From Gammaproteobacteria bacterium (GTDB taxonomy: Bacteria > Pseudomonadota > Gammaproteobacteria > Steroidobacterales > GCA-2729495): DNA of 24,627 nt. The stretch covers positions 1-24,627 of the forward strand of contig JAUIEY010000006.1 of the NCBI GenBank assembly GCA_030429685.1, read 5' to 3'. A model generated the notes under the pieces. It made no database searches and was not told the DNA's origin. It saw only the letters and a list, made by a program, of their open reading frames with translations. A program made the translations under genes and the position numbers. Shown piece after piece: positions 14,305-21,465 of the stretch. Each line of letters starts with the position of its first letter. Positions within the stretch are counted from its first letter, which is position 1.

Positions 14305-15028
14305 TGTGATGCCCTGCTCGGTTTATTTCGGTGAGTGCGAGCTGCCGGTCAAACAACGACCCGAGTGACATGTCATGGCTGACAAACAGCACCGCAGATT
14401 CTGCCGCTGCGCATTCGTCCAGCAGCAGGTGAATAAAGCGTTCGCGCAAATCATGATCGAGGGCCGATGTCGGTTCATCCGCAATCAGCAGTTCCGGTGC
14501 ACCGATCAGCGCCCGGGCAGCCGCAACCCGCTGCTGCTGCCCGATACTCAACTCGGTGACCTTGCGTGCCATCAGGTCCGCGGTGACGTCCAGGTGACTC
14601 AACAGCCGGCGGGCCTCGTCATCCACGGTTCCGGAGCGCGCAGCCGCACGTTCATGCCGTCGGGCGGAAAAACGGCACGGCAACAACACGTTGTCGACGA
14701 CGCTCAGAAACGGCAGCAGATTGAACAGCTGAAACACGAAACCGACATAGTCGGCACGATAGCGGTCCCGCTGCGCCACACTCAGGGCAGCCAGCTCCTG
14801 ATTCAGGACAGTGATGCTGCCCGAGTCTGCTGTTAATACCCCGCCAATCAGCCCCAGCAAAGTGCTTTTGCCGCTGCCACTCGGACCGGCCAGAAAAACC
14901 CGCTCGCCGCGAGCGATATTCAGCTCAGCTATATCCAGCACCGGTGGCTGGCCAGGCCAGGCAAACAACAGGTCGCGGATCCCGACCACGGTCGGGGCGC
15001 GATTGTCCGGTTGGGGATCGGCAACCAT
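14297..15028 (-). CDS. ABC transporter ATP-binding protein, MacB/LolD type
   Basis: This 243-residue nucleotide-binding protein has Walker A GPSGSGKST near residue 49, Q-loop FVFQLFNLLPFLSVVDNVLLP, signature LSIGQQQRVAAARAL (LSIGQ replaces LSGGQ), Walker B LLIADEPTSALD and switch His in VSHD. The Q-loop and DNVLLP stretch are typical of the LolD/MacB family, matching the FtsX-type permease that follows with an 8-base overlap. It starts five bases after zrgA ends. It would power the permease in the cytoplasm. Confidence 0.93.
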   Translation of the reverse strand: MVADPQPDNRAPTVVGIRDLLFAWPGQPPVLDIAELNIARGERVFLAGPSGSGKSTLLGLIGGVLTADSGSITVLNQELAALSVAQRDRYRADYVGFVFQLFNLLPFLSVVDNVLLPCRFSARRHERAAARSGTVDDEARRLLSHLDVTADLMARKVTELSIGQQQRVAAARALIGAPELLIADEPTSALDHDLRERFIHLLLDECAAAESAVLFVSHDMSLGSLFDRQLALTEINRAGHHNG

Positions 15029-15033
15029 GGGTT

Positions 15034-15690
15034 TCAGCGATCCACCCGCAACACGGGTTGCCCGGCGTCGAGCTCCATGAAAGTCTGTACATCGGGACCG
15101 AGGAAACTCACCTCAACTTCTTCGGTGAGCGCAAAGGCCGTAAACAGGCCAACACGGATGCTGGTCAGCTGCGCGGGCTGGCGGCAGCTGAACCGATACT
15201 GGCCGACAAATTCGGCGTGCCCGCCGGCGTCATTGTCATCGTGCTCGGCATGTTCTTCATGCTCGTCATGATCGGCATGTTCTTCATGCTCGTCTTGATC
15301 GGCATGCTCGTCGTGGTCACCGTCCGCGTGATCGTCGGTACCGGCCGCGTCGCTGCTATGTTGCGCATCGGCCGCAAGCAACGTGCACTGTGCCGCGGCA
15401 TTCGGCACAAACATCGACGGGTCCGTTTCGAGCGTCTGTATGGCCGCGGCAATCGCCTGCTGCTGCTCGGCGGTACGCGGCGGATGCTCGAAACCGACGA
15501 TGTTCATGGCCGGCGTTTCCAGCTCCACAAACAGCGTATCGTCCTCCAGAGCCATATTCACGGTAGCCACGCCGTGCTCGTGGGCATCCAGCTGACGTTG
15601 TTCGCCGGCAGATACTGAAAAAGTGACAAATACCGCGGTTGCGGCAGCTAGCGGGCCGCACCGACTCTTCGAACAACAATAAACATTCAT
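15034..15690 (-). CDS. zrgA: ZrgA-like DUF2796 periplasmic protein with His/Asp/Glu-rich repeat
   Basis: This 218-residue exported protein carries a DUF2796 domain: LDAHEHGVATVNMALEDDTL, ELETPAMNIVGFEHPPRT, and a C-terminal half with YRFSCRQPAQL. V. cholerae ZrgA of this family takes part in zinc acquisition. Between the halves lies a low-complexity stretch (about residues 118-155) built from DEHEEHADH-type nonapeptides, clearly a metal-binding segment. At the DNA level this is a 27-bp tandem repeat at about 15246-15299. The zinc role is by analogy; no clear Zur box was seen upstream. It heads the block of zrgA, ATPase, permease and DUF3299 genes. The small CxxC protein gene lies 75 bases upstream, with a hairpin between. 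Confidence 0.85.
   Translation of the reverse strand: MNVYCCSKSRCGPLAAATAVFVTFSVSAGEQRQLDAHEHGVATVNMALEDDTLFVELETPAMNIVGFEHPPRTAEQQQAIAAAIQTLETDPSMFVPNAAAQCTLLAADAQHSSDAAGTDDHADGDHDEHADQDEHEEHADHDEHEEHAEHDDNDAGGHAEFVGQYRFSCRQPAQLTSIRVGLFTAFALTEEVEVSFLGPDVQTFMELDAGQPVLRVDR
15246..15299. repeat. 27-bp tandem repeat coding His/Glu/Asp nonapeptides
   Basis: Two adjacent 27-base units (15246-15272 and 15273-15299) differ at one base and are followed by a partial, diverged unit. On the minus strand they encode DEHEEHADH-like units in zrgA. Such in-frame repeats can vary in copy number by slippage. Confidence 0.8.
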
Positions 15691-15723
15691 TATTTAAACC
15701 ATAGCTGACAGTGCATTGCGGGC

Positions 15724-15753
15724 GGCGTGACGCCTTTGACCTGGTGTCACGCC
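15724..15753. other. 11-bp-stem hairpin between the small CxxC gene and zrgA
   Basis: GGCGTGACGCC (15724-15734) pairs with 15743-15753 with one G-U wobble and an 8-base loop. No U-tract follows on either strand, so a simple intrinsic terminator is unlikely. A processing or attenuation element, or a protein-binding dyad, is possible. It does not look like the AT-rich Zur box of enterobacteria. Confidence 0.35.
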
Positions 15754-15764
15754 CTCTCAATCAA

Positions 15765-16058
15765 TCAGGCAATGGCTGGCGGGCCCCGGGAAACCGGGAA
15801 TGCGATGTTCGGAGGTACGGCCGGAAAGTGCTCAACCCGGCGCGGTTCTGCATGCTCAACACTGAGGGCCTGCGGGGCGCTGTCATCAAGCGCAACATCG
15901 TGCAGCCGGTCAAGCGCTATGCAGGCGACACATTCCTGCCCGGCATCGCCATGGTCAGCCTCAAGCTCATGCGTCAGCAATGCGACAAAGGCCAACAGCA
16001 ACACACCGCACAACCGTGCGGCGACGCTACGCGAAAAAGTTATCGGGCCAGCCTTCAT
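15765..16058 (-). CDS. small exported CxxC protein beside zrgA
   Basis: This is a protein of about 97 residues with one hydrophobic N-terminal segment (ARLCGVLLLAFVALLTHELEA). A metal-ligand-like stretch DHGDAGQECVACIALDRLHD comes next, and the protein ends SRGPPAIA. Small proteins with a membrane anchor or signal, an H...CxxC patch and a C-terminal R(A/G)PP motif (DUF2946-like) are often found near metal transport genes; I place it there tentatively. ATG 16058 is chosen; a GTG at 16064 adds two residues. It precedes zrgA on the same strand, 75 bases apart, and may be the first gene of that operon. Codon use and hydrophobicity support a real gene, but similarity is too weak for a firm family name. 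Confidence 0.6.
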   Translation of the reverse strand: MKAGPITFSRSVAARLCGVLLLAFVALLTHELEADHGDAGQECVACIALDRLHDVALDDSAPQALSVEHAEPRRVEHFPAVPPNIAFPVSRGPPAIA

Positions 16059-16102
16059 CGGCACCCAATATAGCGAAAACCGGCGGCGCTGGCAGCGCGT
16101 AT

Positions 16103-17092
16103 CTAGACGATTGTCAGACCCGGTACGCCAACGGTGAAATTGCCCTCGACAAAACCGGCGGAAGTGACCGCTTGGCGGAACCGGCTTAGCCGGGCCTCAT
16201 CCGCGCTGACCGCCACACCGAAATCACCACCGCCCGCACCGGACGGTTTATAGACAACGCCCGCCTGCGCGGCCAGCTCCGCCAGCTGCAGGTGCTCCGG
16301 CGACCAGATTTCCAATCCGGTGGCAGCGGCAAATTCGCGCAGGCCGGCTGCAACCTCAGCCAGCGCGGCCAGCAATGCCTCGCTGTCATCCGCATCGCAT
16401 GCCTGCAATACAACCGCAGACCGTTCGGCCAGCCGGGCTTGCTGCCGGTCGTAAATCGGTGGCTGTGCCGCGGCGAATTGCGCCAACTGCTGCAGCATCG
16501 CGGGGGTTGATGCGGCCACGCCGGTCCAGACCGGCACCAGCTGCACGCCGGCCGGCCAGCGACACGACCGCACAGCGCCGTCAGTGCTGGCGACAAAGCC
16601 GCCGTGATAACTGGTCTGCACGTCGATCCCGCTGCCGCTGCCCCCCTGAAAATGCCGGTGCACAGCCAGCGCCGTTTGCACGTCGGCAGGTTGCCCCAGC
16701 GCCTGCTGCAGGCAGCCGCTCAGCGCCACCGCCAGGGCGGCACTGGAACCCAGGCCCTGTTTGGTAGTACCGGCATAAAACTCGCGGGTGCACAAATGCA
16801 GGCTGAACGGTTCCAGTTCGCGCAACTGTGAACCGAAAATTTTTACTGCGGCGGCCAGCAAACTACCCTGCACGTCCGGATCATGGTGCCAACGCAATGC
16901 ATCGCCGGACAGCTCGAAACCGAATGTCGTGTCGTTGTTGGCAACATGCAGTTGGTTGCGTCCGGCCGCAGTGTTCAGTCTGGCAACCGCGCGACAGCCG
17001 GCGGCCACGGCAAGCGCCGGACCGCCTGCCAGCACCGCATACTCGCCGGCGATAAGCAGTTTGCCGGGTGCCGATGCGACCCGCTCGGTCAT
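16103..17092 (-). CDS. phosphomevalonate kinase (GHMP family)
   Basis: GHMP kinases of the mevalonate route phosphorylate mevalonate or its 5-phosphate. This 329-residue protein has the start motif SAPGKLLIAGEYAVL, the ATP loop GLGSSAAL (113-120) and the C-terminal SGAGGGDFGVAVS. The GEYA and SGAGGGD forms and the WTGVAAST segment resemble bacterial phosphomevalonate kinase more than mevalonate kinase, so I favour that (mvaK2-type); mevalonate kinase remains possible. ATG 17092 is chosen since it overlaps the mvaD stop as ATGA and gives the family N-terminus; an upstream in-frame start at 17128 adds 12 unrelated residues. It is coupled to mvaD, whose substrate, diphosphomevalonate, it would make. 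Confidence 0.82.
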   Translation of the reverse strand: MTERVASAPGKLLIAGEYAVLAGGPALAVAAGCRAVARLNTAAGRNQLHVANNDTTFGFELSGDALRWHHDPDVQGSLLAAAVKIFGSQLRELEPFSLHLCTREFYAGTTKQGLGSSAALAVALSGCLQQALGQPADVQTALAVHRHFQGGSGSGIDVQTSYHGGFVASTDGAVRSCRWPAGVQLVPVWTGVAASTPAMLQQLAQFAAAQPPIYDRQQARLAERSAVVLQACDADDSEALLAALAEVAAGLREFAAATGLEIWSPEHLQLAELAAQAGVVYKPSGAGGGDFGVAVSADEARLSRFRQAVTSAGFVEGNFTVGVPGLTIV

Positions 17093-18054
17093 GCAGCAGT
17101 CACCCGGGCGCCCCGACCGAGTCGGCACTCCAGCAGTTGCAACACACCGGGCACAGCGGCCAGCGCGGCCCGCACGTCAGCCACCGCTTCCGGCAGGCAC
17201 ACCGCCTTTAGCTGCGGACCGGCGTCAATGGTGAAAAACACCGGCGTGCCCGCGGCACGCAAGTCCCGCACCACCTGCATCGCCGCCATGGTGGCCGCGT
17301 TCCAGTAGACCAGCGGGGGTTGCGAACTCATCGCCAGCGCATGCATTTTCAGGCAGCTGTGTTCGCTGACAACAGCGATCCGCTCGAAATCGCGCTGCTC
17401 CACACACTCCAGCGCGGTTTGCAGATCGGCCGGATGGGTATCGAGCCAGCCTGCATAACACGGTGACGTCAGCCGGCTGCGTTCCATGCCCGCGGTGGAA
17501 CCCACCGCCTTGGCAGCGGTTGAAGTCACCGCCACCACTACATGGAGCGGCCATTCATCCGGTGCGCGCAGCGAGCGGCAGGCAATGCCGTCAGCAACAT
17601 TTTCCAGCAGCACGATGCCGTCATAGAGCGAACGCGGCGCGGAACCGGAGCCCGTACGGGCAATATTGGCCAGTTCAGCCGCATGGCCTTCGATGCCCAG
17701 CGCTGCCGCTGCCGCTCGCACCAGTGCCGCGTAACCCGAGGCCGATGAAGCCAGCCCGGCACCGGTGGGAAAATCATTGCTGGTTTCAACCTGCGCATAC
17801 GAGGTCACCCCGGCAAGCGCCCGCAGCCGGTCCAGGCAATACGTTGCCCGCTGCGCGGCGCGCGGGTCGGGCATACCGTTCACAGTGACACTGTCGGCCG
17901 GCAGGTCAGCACCAAATCGCACGCGCGTGCGTGTGGCCAGCCCGTCCAGAGTCAGTGATAGAGAGCCGGTGGCCGGCAGGTTTTTTGCGGTGTCGCGTTT
18001 ACCCCAGTACTTGATCAGCGCAACATTGGGGTGCGCAATGGCGCCAGCCTGCAT
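17089..18054 (-). CDS. mvaD: diphosphomevalonate decarboxylase
   Basis: This enzyme converts diphosphomevalonate to isopentenyl diphosphate. In the 321 residues the family motifs run in order: HPNVALIKYWGKRD (8-21), TGSLSLTLD, FPTGAGLASSASGYAAL (95-111), TGSGSAPRSLYDG (catalytic-site Arg141), KAVGSTAGM and FTIDAGP, whose Asp is the catalytic one. Two sites differ from the common pattern: TGS in place of NxS near residue 30, and SAPRS where SACRS is usual. ATG 18054 follows AGGGGTG and gives the normal N-terminus; the 15 extra residues from 18099 are unlike the family. It is divergent from ispA with 62 bases between, and its stop overlaps the kinase start. Confidence 0.93.
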   Translation of the reverse strand: MQAGAIAHPNVALIKYWGKRDTAKNLPATGSLSLTLDGLATRTRVRFGADLPADSVTVNGMPDPRAAQRATYCLDRLRALAGVTSYAQVETSNDFPTGAGLASSASGYAALVRAAAAALGIEGHAAELANIARTGSGSAPRSLYDGIVLLENVADGIACRSLRAPDEWPLHVVVAVTSTAAKAVGSTAGMERSRLTSPCYAGWLDTHPADLQTALECVEQRDFERIAVVSEHSCLKMHALAMSSQPPLVYWNAATMAAMQVVRDLRAAGTPVFFTIDAGPQLKAVCLPEAVADVRAALAAVPGVLQLLECRLGRGARVTAA

Positions 18055-18116
18055 ATGATGTTCACCCCTGCGTAACGTTGGTCTGCTTAAAGCGGGCATT
18101 ATAGAACGAGCACAAC

Positions 18117-19019
18117 ATGAATCTCGCCGACACCAATCTTGCGGACACTACCCGGGCATGGATAGCACGGGTCGAGGCCAAACTCGACGCGGTGCTGCCG
18201 GCTGCCGACCAGCCGCCGCGGGGTCTGCATGAGGCCATGCGCTACGCTGTGCTGGGCGGCGGCAAACGTATTCGGCCGTTACTTGTTTACGCGACGGGTT
18301 TGTCGCTGGGCGCACCGGTGACAAGACTAGATGCCCCGGCTGCGGCGATAGAACTGATGCATGCTTTTTCACTGGTCCATGATGACCTGCCCGCCATGGA
18401 CGATGATGACCTGCGCCGTGGCCGACCCACTACCCACAAGGCATTCGATGAGGCCACCGCCATACTCGCTGCCGATGCCATGCAACCGCTGGCATTCAAT
18501 GTGCTGGCCGCGGATGCCGATTTGCAGGTAGCGGATGCAACCCGGCTTGCGCTGATCCGTCTGCTCGCCGACGCCTGCGGTTCACTCGGCATGACCGGGG
18601 GTCAGTCCATTGATCTCAGTTCCGAGGGGCAGCAACTGAACGCGCAGCAGCTTGAACACATGTATAAACTCAAAACCGGTTGCCTGCTGGAGGCCAGCGT
18701 GCTCGCCGGCGCCCATGTCGCCGCCGCGGATGCGGCGACCATGGCAAAGCTGCGGCGCTACATAGACAACCTCGGCCTGGCTTTCCAGATTCGCGACGAC
18801 ATACTCGACATAGAAGGCGCAACCGAAGTCATCGGCAAGCAACAGGGAGCCGACATCCAGCGCGACAAAGCCACGTGGCCGGCACTGTTCGGCATTGATG
18901 CCGCCAAACAAAAAAGCCGCGAACTGCTGCACACTGCCCTGCACGAAATTGAGAGCCTGGGCCCTGCTGCCGAACCGTTGCGGGAAATCGCTGACTACAT
19001 GGTCAGCCGCCGTCTCTAG
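18117..19019 (+). CDS. ispA: farnesyl diphosphate synthase
   Basis: This short-chain prenyltransferase condenses isopentenyl diphosphate with dimethylallyl and geranyl diphosphate to give farnesyl diphosphate. The 300 residues show YAVLGGGKRIRPLL, the first Asp-rich motif in LVHDDLPAMDDDDLRRG, GQSIDL, KTGCLLEASV and the second Asp-rich motif FQIRDDILD. Two residues (AM) sit between the first Asp pair region and the following Asp run, the IspA-type bacterial FPP synthase form. In many gammaproteobacteria ispA sits with xseB and dxs; here it is divergent from mvaD, and neither xseB nor dxs is present, in line with a mevalonate-based supply. It starts MNLADTNLADTTRAW, with a direct NLADT duplication at the N-terminus. 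Confidence 0.94.
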   Translation: MNLADTNLADTTRAWIARVEAKLDAVLPAADQPPRGLHEAMRYAVLGGGKRIRPLLVYATGLSLGAPVTRLDAPAAAIELMHAFSLVHDDLPAMDDDDLRRGRPTTHKAFDEATAILAADAMQPLAFNVLAADADLQVADATRLALIRLLADACGSLGMTGGQSIDLSSEGQQLNAQQLEHMYKLKTGCLLEASVLAGAHVAAADAATMAKLRRYIDNLGLAFQIRDDILDIEGATEVIGKQQGADIQRDKATWPALFGIDAAKQKSRELLHTALHEIESLGPAAEPLREIADYMVSRRL

Positions 19020-19125
19020 GTCATCGCCAGGTCAATTCCAGGTCGTTTCCAGTTCGTCCCGGAACCGCTTTGCGGCCGCCCGCCCGGCGGCGGCTGCGCA
19101 ACCCGCGACAGGAAGTTGGGCTAGA

Positions 19126-20838
19126 ATGAGCAATGCCCGCAGCCGCACGTTATCGCTGATGTACACAAGCTATTTCGGACTTAACGAGAAACCGTTCTCG
19201 ATCACACCGAATCCGCGCTACCTCTACATGAGCGAGCGGCACACGGAGGCACTCGCGCACCTTATATATGGCATCAAGGACAGCGGCGGCTTTATTCAGC
19301 TGACCGGTGAAGTCGGTACCGGCAAAACCACCCTGATTCGCGGTCTGCTGCAGCGCCTGCCCGACAATGCCGATGTCGCGCTGATTCTGAACCCGCAGTT
19401 GTCAGCCACAGAATTTCTGGCGGCCATACTGGAAGAACTCGGTATTGAGCTGCCCGCAGACAAGAGCAGCCTCAAGGCGCTGACCGATGCGCTGAATGTT
19501 TTCCTGCTGGACAACTACAGCAAGGGCCGGCGCACCATCCTGATTGTTGACGAGGCGCAGAACTTTGCCGTGGATGTGCTGGAACAGATCCGCCTGCTGA
19601 CCAATCTGGAAACCGCCAAACACAAGCTGCTGCAAATTACGCTGATCGGCCAGCCCGAACTGCGCACCATGCTGGCGCGCAACGACCTGCGCCAGCTCGC
19701 GCAACGCATTACCGCCCGTTATCACCTCGAGCCGCTCGGTCAGGACGACACTGAAGTGTATGTCCAGCATCGCCTCAAAGTGGCCGGCGCAACGCGGCCG
19801 ATATTCAGCAAGGCAGCCTGCCGCGAACTGTTTCGCCTGTCCGGCGGCGTGCCGCGCATTATTAATGTAATTGCCGACCGTGCTTTGCTCGGCGCTTTTA
19901 CCAGCGAGGAAGCCCTGATCACGCCGGCCCTGGTGCGCCGCGCGGCAGCAGAAGTGTACGGCGAGGATCCCGATTTCGAGCCGGCGTGGAAAGTGGCGCT
20001 GCGCGTGGCCGCCGTGGCGGGAGTTGCAGCATTGTTTATCGGCGCCGCGGTGTTCACCGCCATGCGGCTGCTCGACCCGGCCGGCACCACGCGGGTGGCG
20101 GAACTACCGGCGCCGGCAGCCGGCGGTAATTCCCCGGCGGCAGCCGCCGGCGCAACCGGCACGGCGGCAATGCCCGCCGGCACGGTAGCGATTGATGATT
20201 TCGCCGCGCTGCTGGCCGAGCAGGCGGAATTCACCAACACCGCCAGCGCCTTTGCCGGCCTGTTTGCGCTCTGGAACGTCACTTACACGCCGGGTCCGCA
20301 AACTGCCTGCGATCAGGCACAGGCCTATCAGCTGTCCTGTTTTTACCGGCAGGGGTCCATTTCGCAGATCGCCCTGCTTAACCGGCCGGCCATACTGACC
20401 GTGCAGGACGCCATTGGCGCAAAACACCAGGTACTGCTCACCAGCCTCGGTGCCGGCGATGCCGTTGTCAGCATCGGCGATCGCAGCTACCGCGTGCAGC
20501 TGGCCGACCTGAGCCAGTACTGGTTTGGTGAATACCTGCTGTTATGGCGGCCGCAGATCAGCACCGAAAAAACTTTTTCCGCGGGCATGACCGACCCCGA
20601 TGTGGCCTGGCTGCGGGACAGTCTGGCGACGATTCAGGGCCGCCCTATCGAACCGATTGACGCCCGGGGTGCAAATTATTTTGATACCGAGCTCGAAGCG
20701 CGGGTGCGTGACTACCAGATTGACCGCCGGCTGACGGTGGACGGCACCGTCGGGCAGCAGACCCAGATTGTCATGAATTCCGATCTCGATATCGGTGCGC
20801 CGCGGTTGCTGACACCGCAACTGGTGAGGGCCAACTGA
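19126..20838 (+). CDS. gspA: GspA/ExeA-like type II secretion ATPase
   Basis: GspA and GspB help place the secretin of type II secretion through the cell wall. The 570 residues hold an ExeA-type AAA+ domain (YFGLNEKPFSITPNPRYLY, Walker A GEVGTGKTT at 61-69, Walker B ILIVDEAQN, sensor ITLIGQPEL), a membrane helix near 290-313, a Pro/Ala-rich linker, a papain-like C39-type region, and a peptidoglycan-binding domain (ARVRDYQIDRRLTVDGTVGQQT). ATG 19126 follows AGGAAG by ten bases. ATG 19159 (MYTSYFGL) matches the usual ExeA start better but has no Shine-Dalgarno, so the start is unsettled. An upstream extension to 18895 overlaps ispA and is rejected. gspB follows one base later. Confidence 0.88.
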   Translation: MSNARSRTLSLMYTSYFGLNEKPFSITPNPRYLYMSERHTEALAHLIYGIKDSGGFIQLTGEVGTGKTTLIRGLLQRLPDNADVALILNPQLSATEFLAAILEELGIELPADKSSLKALTDALNVFLLDNYSKGRRTILIVDEAQNFAVDVLEQIRLLTNLETAKHKLLQITLIGQPELRTMLARNDLRQLAQRITARYHLEPLGQDDTEVYVQHRLKVAGATRPIFSKAACRELFRLSGGVPRIINVIADRALLGAFTSEEALITPALVRRAAAEVYGEDPDFEPAWKVALRVAAVAGVAALFIGAAVFTAMRLLDPAGTTRVAELPAPAAGGNSPAAAAGATGTAAMPAGTVAIDDFAALLAEQAEFTNTASAFAGLFALWNVTYTPGPQTACDQAQAYQLSCFYRQGSISQIALLNRPAILTVQDAIGAKHQVLLTSLGAGDAVVSIGDRSYRVQLADLSQYWFGEYLLLWRPQISTEKTFSAGMTDPDVAWLRDSLATIQGRPIEPIDARGANYFDTELEARVRDYQIDRRLTVDGTVGQQTQIVMNSDLDIGAPRLLTPQLVRAN

Positions 20839-20839
20839 G

Positions 20840-21445
20840 ATGTCATTTATTCTTGATGCCCTGCGCAAGTCAGAACATGAACGGCAACGCAATCGGGCGC
20901 CCGGCATGGCCGACATGCAGGCGCCGCAAAAAAAATCGCGGCGCAGTTTGTGGCTGCCACTGGTGGCGCTGCTGGCCGGGCTGAACCTGGCGCTGCTGGG
21001 CGTGCTGTGGTTTGCCGGCAGTCCCGCGCCCTCCGCCACCGGGCCGGTCGCCCCCCCGGACCGCAGTCTGGCAACCGAAATGTCTGTAGTACCGATTGAT
21101 GAACCGGCCCGCCTGGCATCCATCGCGCCGCCGCCGGCCCCTTCGGTCGCACCGCCGGCCACACGCGCACCGGCACCGGCTGCCGAACCCGCAGCCAGGC
21201 CGAACAGCAGCTCGCGCATGCTGACCGTGTCCGAGGCGCTGCTCGACGGCAGTCTCAGCATCACTCCGCTGCATCTCGATATTCATGTCTACAGCGACAA
21301 TCCGAGCGAGCGCTTTGTGTTTATAAACACCTCGCGCTATACCGAAGGCGAGCGCATCAGTGAAGGGCCGACCGTTGCGAGCATCAATAAACAGGGCGTG
21401 ATCCTGAATTATCAGGGCCGCGACTACCTGCTGAGCCGCGACTAG
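20840..21445 (+). CDS. gspB: GspB/ExeB-like type II secretion assembly protein
   Basis: The N-terminus MSFILDALRKSEHERQR is the hallmark of GspB, followed by a membrane helix at about 37-60 (LWLPLVALLAGLNLALLGVLW). A long Pro/Ala-rich periplasmic spacer and a C-terminal GspB domain (LHLDIHVYSDNPSERFVFI...GVILNYQGRDYLL) complete the 201 residues. In Aeromonas, ExeA and ExeB form an inner-membrane complex that lets the ExeD secretin assemble. It starts one base after the gspA stop, so the two are surely co-transcribed. No other type II secretion genes are in the window. Confidence 0.9.
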   Translation: MSFILDALRKSEHERQRNRAPGMADMQAPQKKSRRSLWLPLVALLAGLNLALLGVLWFAGSPAPSATGPVAPPDRSLATEMSVVPIDEPARLASIAPPPAPSVAPPATRAPAPAAEPAARPNSSSRMLTVSEALLDGSLSITPLHLDIHVYSDNPSERFVFINTSRYTEGERISEGPTVASINKQGVILNYQGRDYLLSRD

Positions 21446-21465
21446 GCGACCCCGGCACACCAGCA

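Noticed and set aside
14944..15618. Long plus-strand open frame rich in Met, Phe, Leu and Val, resembling a membrane protein
   Set aside because: It is antisense to the His-rich zrgA repeat and the ATPase start; the hydrophobic pattern is simply the complement of the His/Glu/Asp codons.
18078..18106. TTGGTC with ATAGAA at 17-base spacing as an ispA promoter
   Set aside because: Both hexamers match the consensus poorly, and similar matches arise often by chance.
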